In this document: positions 1 to 10,364 of the stretch, one piece after another
Layout of the letters: each line of letters starts with the position of its first letter
Position numbering within the stretch: position 1 is the first letter of the stretch
Origin: Enoplolaimus lenunculus
Taxonomy: Eukaryota > Nematoda > Enoplea > Enoplida > Thoracostomopsidae
Assembly (NCBI GenBank): GCA_030248215.1
Contig: JASANG010003281.1
Coordinates: 16,144-80,143 of the forward strand
Direction of reading: 5' to 3'
Length of the DNA stretch: 64,000 nt
The notes under the pieces: model-generated
What the model was told of the DNA's origin: nothing
The model's database searches: none
Seen by the model: only the letters and a program-made list of their open reading frames with translations
Program-made: the position numbers and the translations under genes

Positions 1-990
1 CCATCGGAGGGATCGTCGGGGTAAGGGACCTGTAAGCATGGCTCTTGGCCATGTACACAACAGGGGCTTCCTATTTTTCAAGTATATTGGCCGTATCGAT
101 ACCTCCGACTCCAGTCCAAAATTAAAACAGTCCTCCTGTCTTTCAGTGGGCAAAATGTGGTCCAAAATTGTTTGCAATACCGATACGCTTGAGAATTGAA
201 TTGATTGATATTTTCTACTGAATTTCAGATTTCGAATAACTCAATTTTGAAATATTTCTAAAAAGGATCGAACGGAACCTGAGGCCCTACATTCGGCAGT
301 ACACTGCCCTTCAAAAAATTATTTTATTTTTATGTCAAGTGTGAGTTTTAACAAATATATATACAAAGTACATTCCGAATTTATTGTTCAACAAAGTATT
401 TGCCTTGAATATTTTATATTTACGCCAACTAAAATCACAAACCGAGACTTAAGCTTTTTAGAGATTTTTGAGCACGCATTTGATTTCATTTTTGGCGTCT
501 TTTGTTCGATGCTGTATGTGTTTGTTTTCCTGGGTTCTCAGAGTTTTTGAGCATGATTTTCCTAAAACACAATCGTTGACAGGCTATCAGTTTAGCTAAA
601 AATAGATAAATATAGGACGCGGCAGTGTCTGTTTGTAAAATATTTTAAACCAAAACATTTAATTTTTAAAATTCCTAGTCAATTTTGATAACCATCACCG
701 GTTTGCTTCATTTTTCGTATGTGGCAACTGCTAATAAAATCTTTCATTCATACATCAACAAATTATGCCTCATTTTCATTTTTTTCAGTCGTTTGAGCGA
801 AAATATTTGTAAAATTACATTGATTTAAAATAAAACGGAAACGTAAAACAGATGTTGCAGTGTAAAAGTTTAGAAGATGTTTTATTTTCTGTTAATACAA
901 TTGTGACATTTTAATATTCAATAGTAGTTCCAAAATTTAATACTAAAAATAGTACAAGCACTCAAATTTTTTTATGATTTTGGATGATTT
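1..990. other. AT-rich stretch without a recognisable gene
   Basis: I see no conserved coding exon here. Bases 1-20 end in a GT donor-like sequence (gtaagg from 21), which could close an exon lying mostly outside the window, but 20 bases cannot support that. The remainder is low-complexity AT-rich sequence with only short chance ORFs. Confidence 0.4.
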
Positions 991-993
991 TTG

Positions 994-1710
994 TAATGCG
1001 TGGTTCACGTTACAACAGGGGAAAAATTTAAATTCTTTACTACCCTGATGTGACTGTCACTGTTTGTACCGCAATATCTTATGATATTCAGAATATCGTC
1101 TGTCAATATCACATGAAATGTTTGATGATGTAATGCGGTGTTCACGTTACCAGTTGTGCGCTTGGTACCTGTTTTGTCACTGTGCCCATGGCGGTACACA
1201 CTAACTTTTTTGTTACCCATATGGATACCAACAGAAAATAAAATGTTGCACATAGCTAGGTTTTTGAAATATTGACCTACCCATATGGGTAGAGTCGAGA
1301 TGTCTACTCGTAGCCCATATAGATGTCAACATAATGCACTTTCAAGCTTGCTTTTTAAAACAGCTCAGTACAGTGAGTTTTGTTTTACAAGTCTGGTTTA
1401 GTCTTTTATACAATATATCTTTGGAAAAAATCTGAAAAATTACGCAAACTATAAATATTGTTAAAACAAACTCACGGTACCCATATGGGTAACAAACCGA
1501 AGACTAGCTACCCATAGCTACAAACGTAAGGTACCCATATGGGTAGTAGCTAGCTAGCAACCTATTCATATAGGTTGTTTCTACCTCCTGCTATGGGTAG
1601 GTGACAAAACAGATCCCAAGCGCACAATCGGTAACGTGAACCCCGCATAATATCACATGATATTTTCGTCATATCTGCTATTTATATCACTACATTTTAT
1701 GTCGAAGCCG
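994..1710. mobile_element. Inverted-repeat element of the ATATCATATGATAT family, interrupted by a second element
   Basis: The left end starts TA-ATGCG and reads GTTCACGTTA. The interior carries palindromic motifs of the type atatcatatgatat, spread over 994-1130 and resuming at about 1651-1710. Related copies in the window lie at about 43022-43195, 45780-46055, 47085-47700 and 55698-56363. The copy is split by the element at 1131-1650, which uses almost the same terminal sequence. No transposase is encoded. The TA borders suggest a Tc1/mariner-type non-autonomous element, by inference. Confidence 0.6.
1131..1650. mobile_element. Nested MITE with about 50-bp terminal inverted repeats and TACCCATATGGGTA palindromes
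   Basis: The left 50 bp (TAATGCGGTGTTCACGTTAC onward) match the reverse complement of the right 50 bp at roughly nine positions in ten. The ends lie at TA/TAA, as in elements that target TA. The interior holds several copies of the palindrome acccatatgggt, at about 1208-1220, 1278-1292, 1478-1492 and 1530-1545. It is non-coding and sits inside the element at 994-1710, so it is the younger of the two. Confidence 0.75.
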
Positions 1711-1799
1711 AATCCACATGAGGCAAAACGTGTTATGTATATACATATATGTAATTTAATCGTTGAACCATTTCTCCTGTGGCAAAAATGTTTTACATT

Positions 1800-1890
1800 T
1801 CATCTCATATATTTTTAGGATTTGAAATGCGGGCTTCTTTGTGGGAGTTGATTACCATCACCGCTCAGCTAAATGAGCTGGACGGTCGCT
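1800..1890 (-). repeat. Remnant of a tRNA-derived SINE
   Basis: Read on the minus strand, this stretch contains a box-A-like segment (tagctgagcggtgatggtaa) matching the SINE copies at 37400-37640 and 60776-61045. Only the tRNA-like head and a short flank remain. It is a pseudogene-like repeat, not a functional tRNA. Confidence 0.45.
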
Positions 1891-2160
1891 CATCTTTTAT
1901 GAAGATTTTGAACTGCGAGAAGCGTAATTTGGCATTTAAACATTTTAGCTAATACCTGAAAGTCATCATACTTACTTAGAATCCGGCAAACTTGATGGAT
2001 TAAAATTGACAGTAGCGACTTATCCAACCACACTAATCTATGCTGAGGCTTTCTATTATAGAACGATTTCAAACCGTCATATATTGTAAGTAAATATTGC
2101 ATTTGTAAAACAACTTTTGGCGGGAAGTATAAAAGTGCCGGTATTCCCCCGGAGATGGAG
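1890..2160 (-). CDS. Possible cullin-homology-domain exon or fragment
   Basis: A minus-strand reading frame carries a stretch reading FPPKVVLQMQYLL, then LKSFYNRKPQHRLVWL, then DDFQVLAKMFKCQITLLAVQN. The order and spacing resemble the cullin homology region, which has a leucine/proline start, then FY..KH.GRKL.WL, then about 27 residues later Q.A.LL.FN. Cullins are scaffolds of RING ubiquitin ligases. Only this single segment (about 90 residues) is visible, no flanking cullin exons were recognised, and several usually conserved residues differ. It may be an exon of a divergent gene continuing to the left, a pseudogene or a chance resemblance. A fold-back element begins just upstream at 2285. 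Confidence 0.35.
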
Positions 2161-2284
2161 GCAGAACTCAGGTTGTACTGTGACTTAAAAGGCATCTTGC
2201 ATATAATTAGCAAGAGCAATAGAAGCAACAGTGTTTGATGTTCTCTTTTTACAAGTGTGTGCAACTGGGTACCTCTCTTATTCA

Positions 2285-2591
2285 TGCATCGTTCATGATT
2301 AAAAATTTCATTTTGTCAGCCATTATAAGGTAGGGCTAACATGTGTCAAATTTTAAAACTGTCATGCGTTAACAATACCATAACGTGAAAATTGCGTTAA
2401 CACTAACACGAGTTACAAAATGCTTTGTGACACGTATTAGGATAGGGTTGTGACATGTGCTAGGATAGGATTAACGCAATTTTTGCGTTAGTGTACGGTT
2501 AACGCATGACCACTTTGAAAATTGACACGTGTTAACCTAACCTTATAACGTTTTCGGTGGCAAAATGAAACTTTCTATTGTGAACGATGCA
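2285..2591. mobile_element. Fold-back MITE, about 307 bp
   Basis: The two halves are imperfect reverse complements. The outer ends are TGCATCGTTCA and its complement TGAACGATGCA, followed inwards by matching blocks around cattttg, ataaggt, acatgtgtcaa and catgcgttaac. The short centre contains two direct copies of an aggatagg motif. It has no coding capacity, and I did not find a clear target duplication. Confidence 0.7.
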
Positions 2592-3036
2592 TTATTGGGT
2601 CAACTTTACCGATTTTTTCAATTTCGTACTTGGAAATATTCACATTGCATACTTTACTCCGTTTTTGCTTTCAGAAAAATGCGAATTTTACGTTTCAACC
2701 ATCATATATTCTTCTAAGTAAGCAGAGATCGGCCAAAAACGCAACGCCCGGTGGCACATTTTGTACCGCACAATTTTTATTAAGTTGCACACTTTTGTAA
2801 GAGTGATCATCGACGCTTGATACAACCTATTACACTAATAGTTGAATGTTAAAGTAACTTAAAACACAATATGATATGTGCCTGCTATGCTGAACACTTC
2901 TAAATTTGGCTAATTTCCGACGGGTGTTTATTTCAGAAAATTTTTTCGTGAAATAAAGCAAAATTGGCTTTAAAACATGCATGTGGATACGGCTAGAAAG
3001 GGCTATTAAATTAGGAACTGGGTCTTTTTCAAAAAC

Positions 3037-6000
3037 TTACATTTTCTCGGTGCTTGCACGACTAAAACTGCTTCTTAAAGCCAAACTCTTTCCCTGCTGA
3101 ACTGATCGGTCCTCGGCCTGAGCTGGATCGGTTGCAGCAAACCTCGTTGCGAACCCTGGCAGCATCTCGGGTGGCTTTTGACACCGGCGGTCAACGACGA
3201 CAGACATCACAGTCATTACGAGACATAAACCCACAATAACCAAAATTAACCACCCCCACCAAACTCCGATCAAGTATTGATGCGTTTCGCTGTAAGTTTT
3301 CGACTTTTGCGCTCTAAGAAATACAAAAAACACATCTAATACGCTTCGGTTACATCCTAGGCTAAAACTCAAGCTTGGGCTATGAAAGGCTTACAAATGC
3401 CTAAAGCCTAAGTATTTGCCTAAGTCTTAACCTTTAAACCAGAAATTAAAGGGAAAATCTACTACAGCACAGCGAGCTACGCTTTGCTCAAAAATATCTT
3501 GATATGAAGACGTTTTGCTTATTTGAGCTTCTCATGACCTCTCCAGCTTATTTGGCGCAGTTGACGTAAGCTGTTCTGCTTTATATAGCACTGTTTACAG
3601 CAACATTTTGAATATGCTTCGATGTAAACAATATTAAACATTAACCAAAAGTTTGCTAAAATCTTTTTGTTTCAAAGTTTGTTTTTGCACATTTGAGCTT
3701 GACGCAATTTCACCAGCAGAGTATTTAAAAGCTATTTTTTCTCCATTTTGTTGGTTCTTGAGTTATCAAAGTAGTTCATTTGACGCTATCCCAATATCGC
3801 TGGCAGAGCGAGTAATCAGTTATTCTAACATAATAGCGCAATTGCAGAAAATTTACCACCATTTGAGTTTTATTGCTTAAGTTTTCAACAAACATTAATT
3901 CTTTGTAAAAGGAAAACGGATATAGGCGGTAGAAGGCCAATAATCTATCTCGAATTTCTATAATTCTTGTTTTATTTCAGTCAAAAAGTCAAACCTACGC
4001 ATCATCGTCGTTCGGACAATAATGAAAACAATGTTCGGCGTAAGTATGAACTTGACAGATCAAATCGTTTCGAGTAGCTAAGTATTCTGGCAAGGCACAG
4101 TCGACCAAGTATGGATAAATGCAATCAGCGGTTGGATTTTGTTTGCATTCACTTTCCATGATTTGTTTACACTTTGTCGCATTTATCGAATGTTCTCGCA
4201 TCCAAATAAAGCAATTTTTGAAAATGTGCAACTGCGATATTTGTTTGCAAACTGAAGCGTTGCCAAATGCAATTTGTGTGCAAGCATCTGAATCAATACC
4301 AGAAATATCGGGCACTGAATATCGGGTGGTTAATTTTGGTAAGATGGAAGACGATAATAATGGTAGCTCAGTTTTTATTGTTGTTGTTGCTGCTGCTGCT
4401 GTTGTTGTTGTTGTTGTTCTGGTAGTTGTTGTTGTTGTTGTTGTGGTTGTTGTTGTTGTTGTGGTTGTTGTTGTCGTTGTTGTTGTTGTTGTCGTCGTCG
4501 TTGTTGTTGTTGTTGTTGTTGTTGTTTTTCGACAGTCGCATTTTTCTTCAGTAGGTAGGTTATGGTCCAAAGTACAGTTGTGGTATTCTTTATCAAAGTG
4601 TAGTACTTGTTCTACAGGACGATAGCATTGTTTTCGTGCGGCATTCCATGTGCATTTTCCAACACCGACAAGTGTTCGATAGCAACGCAATGTAACTTTG
4701 ATTTCAGCAACAATTTCGTTGACAATATGTTTCAGTGATTTAACATTCATCACTGGAAAAAAGCGATCGGATATGCTAAAATTTTCAAAAATCCGATGAA
4801 AATCTTTATATACCAAAACCACTGTCATTTATTAAATATTTCGTGGCATAAGCGAATGCTATGCGTCAAATAACAAATTTATTTTTTGGTCAATTTTAAA
4901 AATTAAGCAAAACTGATTAATTTTTGGCGTTTGATTTGAATTTTAGTTTCATTTATCTTTTTTATTTTTTGTTAAAATGAGGAGGCTTTTCTTCCTATAA
5001 CAGACCTGATGCATTTTCTGATTTAGCACCATATTCTGAAATGTGTATACCACCTATCACCAGCTAGTTATAGGTTTTCAAACCAAAGTATTCTAGAAGT
5101 TGCGCGGAACTTAAATTTACACCCAAATAAGATAATTCTAATATAAAAACGTAACATAATTTCGAAGCTTATCGTTCAGTTAATCGAAAGTTTATACAAA
5201 ACCTCCTGCTAACTCGTGGTATTAGCTACTGTATTGACCCGAATAAGAGGGGGGACTGACTTTTATTTGGCCTCTCCAAAGGATACCCCCTGTTATTCTG
5301 CTGCGGACTGTTATTTATTTTAACCCACGTTCCGCGCCGTTCGTTACTGAAATATATCCTGTACTACAACTGTCGTTGAATGAGACGTTTATTTGTCTTG
5401 TGTCAATAGCTTGAGCGATAATGCATGGTTATACTTAGGAATTTGCTTCCAAAATTTGAGGTCGCGTTAAAGTTTCAATTTCAAATTATGGACCCTAATT
5501 AGGATTTAAGGACTCTATCCGCTTACGGACTCTTATTAGGGATACGGCTCCTATTGATTGGGACTTAAAATGGAGACCCCCTCTTATTATCCCCTCTTAT
5601 TCGGGTCACTACAGTACGCACACTTGAAAATACCGGCATATCGTATGGTAGTAAATACCCACAAAATAAATTCAGTTTGCGCATAATATTTTCAACTGAC
5701 ATAGCGGGTGCGTTCGAAACTTTTCCGGTTGGCTATTAATTTAGCGGTTTGCTGTTCTAAATTTCGAGTCGATCAGCTGAATTTTTGCACACAAGTGATT
5801 TACATAAAGAATACCGAAATTTTCCATAGTACCATAACGAAACCAGAAGTAGACAACGATGTTAAATATAAACAAAAACAGATATCCGATTTTACACCCT
5901 ACAACACATACTTTCTAAGAAATGGTTCGTTGACGTGCGATCCGACACCAATTGATATAATCAACGCATTTGTTTTTGCTCGCTCTCGCCGAACATCTGC

Positions 6001-6900
6001 TTGATGAAAAGGATCTCTAATTGGCAGACCATCTGTCAACAGAATAACAATATGTCGTTTTGGACCACGCCTTGCCTTGTTTGTATCCGGTCCCGATTTT
6101 CCATGCTTTCCGTCGTTTGGCTTTATGTCTGACTTGTGTTCGTCGCCATTGTCGCCTTCAACACTCGTGTCAACAGTGTCACACCGCAGCACTCCGAATG
6201 TCACAATCATTGCCGAATGTTGTAGTGTACTTATTCCATACCGTGGCAGCATTCCAGACGCAGCAATTTCAAAATCAAATAGTGTGGATCCAAATGTTGG
6301 CAACAAGTCAACGTTAACTTGATCTGAAAATCGAACAATTCCAACCCGGAAGTTATCTGGCCATTGGTCATATCTTTTGGCCTCTTTGCGACCGTCCTTG
6401 TTTCTCCCGATTCCGGCATCACGACCTTCTCCACCGCCGCCTGCTTCGATATTTAGATGAATCTCATCTAACAACGCGACGACAACACCGATCATAAATT
6501 CACGAATTCGATGAAAATTTCTGGCGTCATCGCTTTTGATCGATCCTGAATCATCGACAACAAACATGACGTCAACGTTTGTGTCGAATCGAGTAATGAT
6601 TTGTGTCGATACTCGACGACGATCGACGTCAGCATTCTTCGTCAACGGTCGCGGCGTGACGTTATCGCTTGGTGATGTGGCTGGTAGCGGCGACCACAGA
6701 CGCTTACCGTCACCGAGGCCCAAGTGCCCAGCGGCGTCAATTACAAATAATGTGGAGCATTTTTCAATTTTTTTAAATTTTGTTATTAACGACGCATTAT
6801 CAGTTCGTGGAAGTGCAAACGACATTTGAATATCGGACACAGTTTCTCTGATACAAGTCAAGCATAGTAGGACTAGCATTAGTTGATATTCAGGAGCCAT
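3037..6900 (-). CDS. vWA-domain, poly-Thr mucin-like type I membrane protein (three exons)
   Basis: Exons on the minus strand are 6900-5912, 4775-3999 and 3313-3037. All borders are GT/AG and both introns are phase 2, giving about 680 residues. Residues 1-22 form a signal peptide. A von Willebrand A domain follows from about residue 109. Its MIDAS motif DDSGS lies at residues 116-120 and the second metal-site motif LLTDG at about 287-291. The domain continues across the first splice (EPFLRN|ISDRFFPV) to IVNEIVAEI, and it carries two unusually long charged loops. Next come a cysteine-rich segment, about 50 residues of nearly pure threonine, a second cysteine-rich segment, one membrane helix (about 28 residues, YLIGVWWGW onward) and a basic Ser-rich tail. 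vWA domains bind protein ligands through a metal ion, so a cell-surface or matrix adhesion role is inferred. The last exon runs into a GTAAGT at its TAA stop, so a further 3' exon is possible. Confidence 0.88.
4375..4530 (-). repeat. Coding (CAA)n microsatellite giving poly-Thr
   Basis: This is a trinucleotide array (gtt on the plus strand) with scattered cgt, ggt and gct interruptions. In the frame of the vWA gene it reads ACA/ACG/ACC and encodes about 50 threonines with one arginine and an AAAA break. A similar array in the opposite role lies in a SCAMP intron at 23681-23812. The tract is a likely O-glycosylated stalk and is likely to vary in length. Confidence 0.9.
5229..5614. mobile_element. 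TA-flanked MITE of the CTGTAGTGACCCGAATAAG family, in a vWA-gene intron
   Basis: The ends are TA-CTGTATTGACCCGAATAAG on the left and the complement of CTGTAGTGACCCGAATAAG on the right, followed by TA. Inside the ends both sides carry G-rich AGAGGGG runs. It is non-coding, at 386 bp. Other copies are at 44774-45587, 46243-46604, 59039-59975 (divergent) and 61168 onward (truncated). TA target duplication and terminal repeats point to a Tc1/mariner-type non-autonomous element. Confidence 0.82.
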
Positions 6901-7002
6901 ATTCTGAAATGCCTACAACGTTCACAGTGCTGGTTGCCCTAACAGAAGAGTCGGCACCACATAATTTATCCTAAATTAAAACCGCTTTGACGAATATTTC
7001 TA

Positions 7003-7210
7003 CGGTGTAAAAATGGAGAGTCACGTTGATTCTCTCCGAAATAGGCTTTTCGAAACTATACAACTGAGTCAGAATTCGACTCCATCAGAGTCACATTCGA
7101 CTCACTGAGTGGCACGTTTAAATCTGGCGGAGTCAAAATTAACTCAGTTTGTGTAGTCGCGAAAAGCCTATTTCGAAGAGCTTCAATTTGACAAACCATT
7201 TTTTGCAGTG
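7003..7210. mobile_element. 208-bp palindromic MITE with GACTC motifs (copy 1)
   Basis: The terminal sequence at the right end is the complement of CACTGCAAAAAAT, flanked by TA. The left end is a diverged version. The halves pair through blocks such as gaaataggctttt and cagagtc. The interior repeats gactc/gagtc several times. The copy at 28393-28600 has exactly the same length, which supports both the borders and the family. Confidence 0.8.
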
Positions 7211-8441
7211 TATAAAATTTGTAGGTACGTACGTTTATTGTTTTCGCTTTCTTTAAAATTATTATTTTGGGAAATTGGTAAGTTAGCCAAATATTTGTTT
7301 TGATAATTACCTAGGTAAACAATGTTTCCCATTCTAAAACGGATGGGTTGCATCCATGAGCTATATCCCACGATAACACGAAAACACCAAAAAATTTTAC
7401 CCATTTTTCGATATTTATTAATTTTTTTACCAGTATTTTTATATACCTACTGGCGAAAAATAAAACAAATTTTGGCACTTTTGTACTTTTCCCTCGCCAC
7501 TACGCAAATGTGGGGGGAAGCCTTTTCACTTGTAACATAAAAAAGGTTTTGTTTCCCTGTTCAAAACTAGTTTCTAGCGCGAAAATTTTTCGTCAATTTT
7601 GCGTTATATTTTTCAGGTGAGAGGATGTACCCCTTGCGATTTGAAAGAATACAAGCAGAATGAAGTGCTACCGCCCCCAAGCCCCGTCGCTAAGCATTTT
7701 ATTATTAAAAAACCTAAATTACTGAAATAATTATGAACTGTTTTAGCGCGAAAAGTATGCGAAGCACTTATTGCTGGTCTTGGGGGGCAGCAGCCCCATC
7801 TCGTTAAGTATCCTCCCCTAAAAACAAAATTGCTTTGGCGGGGGCCAGCTTTACAACAATGGGGAGTTACAAAGCTGCCCAAATTTTAACACTTCATTTC
7901 TAAAAGATTCGTTTTACATTAATTTTGATCAGCATGCGTTTCCGTCTCAAGTACTTTTACTATCGGCGTGTGGGCAACATTTAGACAAGCATGTAGACTG
8001 GACACAACTGCTTTACTGTGGCCATTAGTAATAAAAAGAAAACTAATCTATGAACCTTAATAAATTTGTGATCTTTTCAGCTCACCTTCATTGCTTTTTG
8101 TAATAAACAGCATTGACCGGAGTAGTTTTTGTGAGTCCAAAATTTTGCGCACACGAGCTAAATGCTTTAAAGTTGTAATCAATTTTGAAGTAAAATTTTC
8201 CCATTCCTTTTCAGAATTTTTAATACAACAATTTTTTAAATATGGTACAAAGCCAATAATACTATCAAAAGCAGATTTTGAAACCTATGAGTCAAAATTC
8301 CGATAAAATTTGGGTTATTCCGACTGGCTAATATTTCGATGCCGGAATACAGATTTTTCGGCTTTATGAGTTTTTAAGGTAATTGAGCTTTTAGATTTTG
8401 TCTGTTGTTTCGTTCGTTTGCAAATCGGCCCATGTATAGAA

Positions 8442-8602
8442 CAGGGGTTTCCAGTTTTCCAGGGTGGAAAACTTATGACCAGGAGTGCAGCGCAGCCACT
8501 CCTATATGACAGCCTGATTTTCCACAGGTTTGGTAGGAAAAATGACAAGCATAGATTATGCAGGGGCAAACTGGAAAATTCATAAGCCTGGAAATCCCCT
8601 TG
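8442..8602. mobile_element. Short fold-back element with CAGGGG ends
   Basis: The left half (caggggtttccagttttcc) and the right half (complement of ggaaatccccttg with inner actggaaaatt and cataagcct blocks) form an imperfect palindrome of about 160 bp. The CAGGGG end resembles hAT-type termini, but I could not match an 8-bp target duplication. Confidence 0.5.
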
Positions 8603-8640
8603 CGCGGTACAAGGGAAAATTTGTAGTGTAAAGTTTGTTT

Positions 8641-9055
8641 GGAACTTTAGACATTATAATTTTCCTCTTTTCCCGTTTCCCAACCAAAACCTATGCTTCA
8701 GATTTTTTCTACACAACCAAGGAAAATCTAGGCATTAAAATTTTCCATTTTTTCCCGTTTTCCAACCAAAACCTATGTTTCAGATACATCTTACCAACCA
8801 AAAGAAAATCTAGGCATTTCAATATTCCACTTTTCCCGTTTTCCAACCAAAACCTATGCTTCAGATTTTCTTTATCAGCCCAAGGTAAAAATTTAGGCAT
8901 TAAAATTTTCCAGTTTTCCCGTTTTCCAACCAAAACCCTATGCCCTGCGCTTGAATTTTCAACTTTTCCATTTTCCCGCTTTCCAACCAAAACCTATGCA
9001 TCAGATTTTCTTTATCAGCCCAAGGTAAAAATTTAGGCATTAAAATTTTATATTT
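8641..9055. repeat. Minisatellite, about 80-bp unit, five copies
   Basis: Tandem copies share blocks ccaaccaaaacctatgc, ttcagatttt, ttaggcattaaaatttt and ttcccgttttcc. The same unit, reverse-complemented and in about 17 copies, occupies 61471-62873. The frame-open stretches over this array are a by-product of the repeat. Confidence 0.85.
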
Positions 9056-10364
9056 AACAAAAACTCAATGTGAACACGCACTGTTTCGCAAAGTCCCGTA
9101 AACAGACCTATACAGTACAGCGTGAATTGTTCTTAATCCCCGCCCACCAGCTAGCTAAAGGTTAGTTTTGATTTTTTCGGCGGAGGTACGGAATATGGAC
9201 CCCCTAGGAATTAAATAAAAAACAAGTGCCGTTTTTAGCGCTGCAGGGTCCCCGGCTGAATAGTTATGGCCATTTAATTTTTAACTTTTTACCATATAAA
9301 AATATGACGTACAACAATCAAATTCGTGTAAAAGAAATAAACCTGGTTCAAAGTTTATATTTTACGAACATGTGAATGATAGAATCTTCTTGTTTCAATC
9401 TGTGCGTGTTTGCACTATAATTTCCAGGGCCATATTAACTTCTGAACCGTTGGTGATGCAGCCATAAATATGGTATCGTTGAATTCAACTCGTCGAAATC
9501 TATATGGTGCATATTTCATCAACATATTAGGTTGTCCAATAAGAAGCCTCCTTTCTCTGTATACTACTTTTTGAATATATACATCTCAAGCGTACTCAGT
9601 GGAGTACGCGTCGTAATAAAAACTGTGTACAGCTTGTGAATTTCAATACCTGGTGGCAGAGTAGTCTGCGTGATTGCGTTAAACACCGCTAGTAGCTTGT
9701 TCCAAAGGTGTTCGAGCTCTCGTCCTAGTGTTTAAAATGTACTTCACTGTGTAGGTGAATTTCGATCAAAGCGAAAACATTGCGTGGACATTTTTGTAAT
9801 GTTCATACAATATCTGCATAATATATTTAAAACCCTATAAGTAGTCAATTAATGACCGTAAAAGACGGCGGATGTGCGTGCGGTACCAACGTAATATGTG
9901 AGTGACATTGAGACAAGCGTTAACTTAAGTTTTGTAGTTTTGAATTAAGTCTTTGCTTTTATTTAAACACGCATATTAATCTTCCCAAATAGCCCAAAAT
10001 AACTTAACTCAAGTCTCTGCAACCCATCGAATGCCTTTATCAGATTGAAATAATCTCAATTCTTTTGAATTAATCTCATGAATTCCTAAGTATAAATTTC
10101 TGACACTCAAGTATAGAACAAAGCGTACTGTTTTTCAAAATTGTATTTACTTAGCTAACGGATTGGAAAATGAATCATATGAAAAGCAATTTTCTGTTTG
10201 TTAGTAAAATTTGTTATTTTGCACTATCTGTTCTGTTGAGCGCATGACTATGAACAACGTCCAAGGCTTTACACGCTTTGAAATAGATATATTCTGATAT
10301 TGAAGAGACGTTTCTGTAATATTTGAATAATCTGGGTCAGAATAATCCATGGACATAGGAAGTG

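Larger units (their letters stand above)
6901..10364. other. Intergenic region filled with MITEs and a minisatellite
   Basis: Apart from the elements listed separately (7003-7210, 8442-8602, 8641-9055), I see no conserved coding sequence between the vWA gene start and the coiled-coil ORF. The promoter of the vWA gene should lie just above 6900, but no clear core-promoter motif stands out. Confidence 0.5.

Noticed and set aside
4119-4625. Plus-strand poly-Val frame and minus-strand poly-Gln frame
   Set aside because: Shadows of the coding (CAA)n tract of the vWA gene, whose own frame has conserved flanking cysteine-rich sequence and splice sites.
8635-9036. 133-codon frame with repeated NQNLCFR-type phrases, and its counterpart at 61954-62314
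   Set aside because: Both follow the 81-bp minisatellite, whose length is a multiple of three, so frames stay open without selection.
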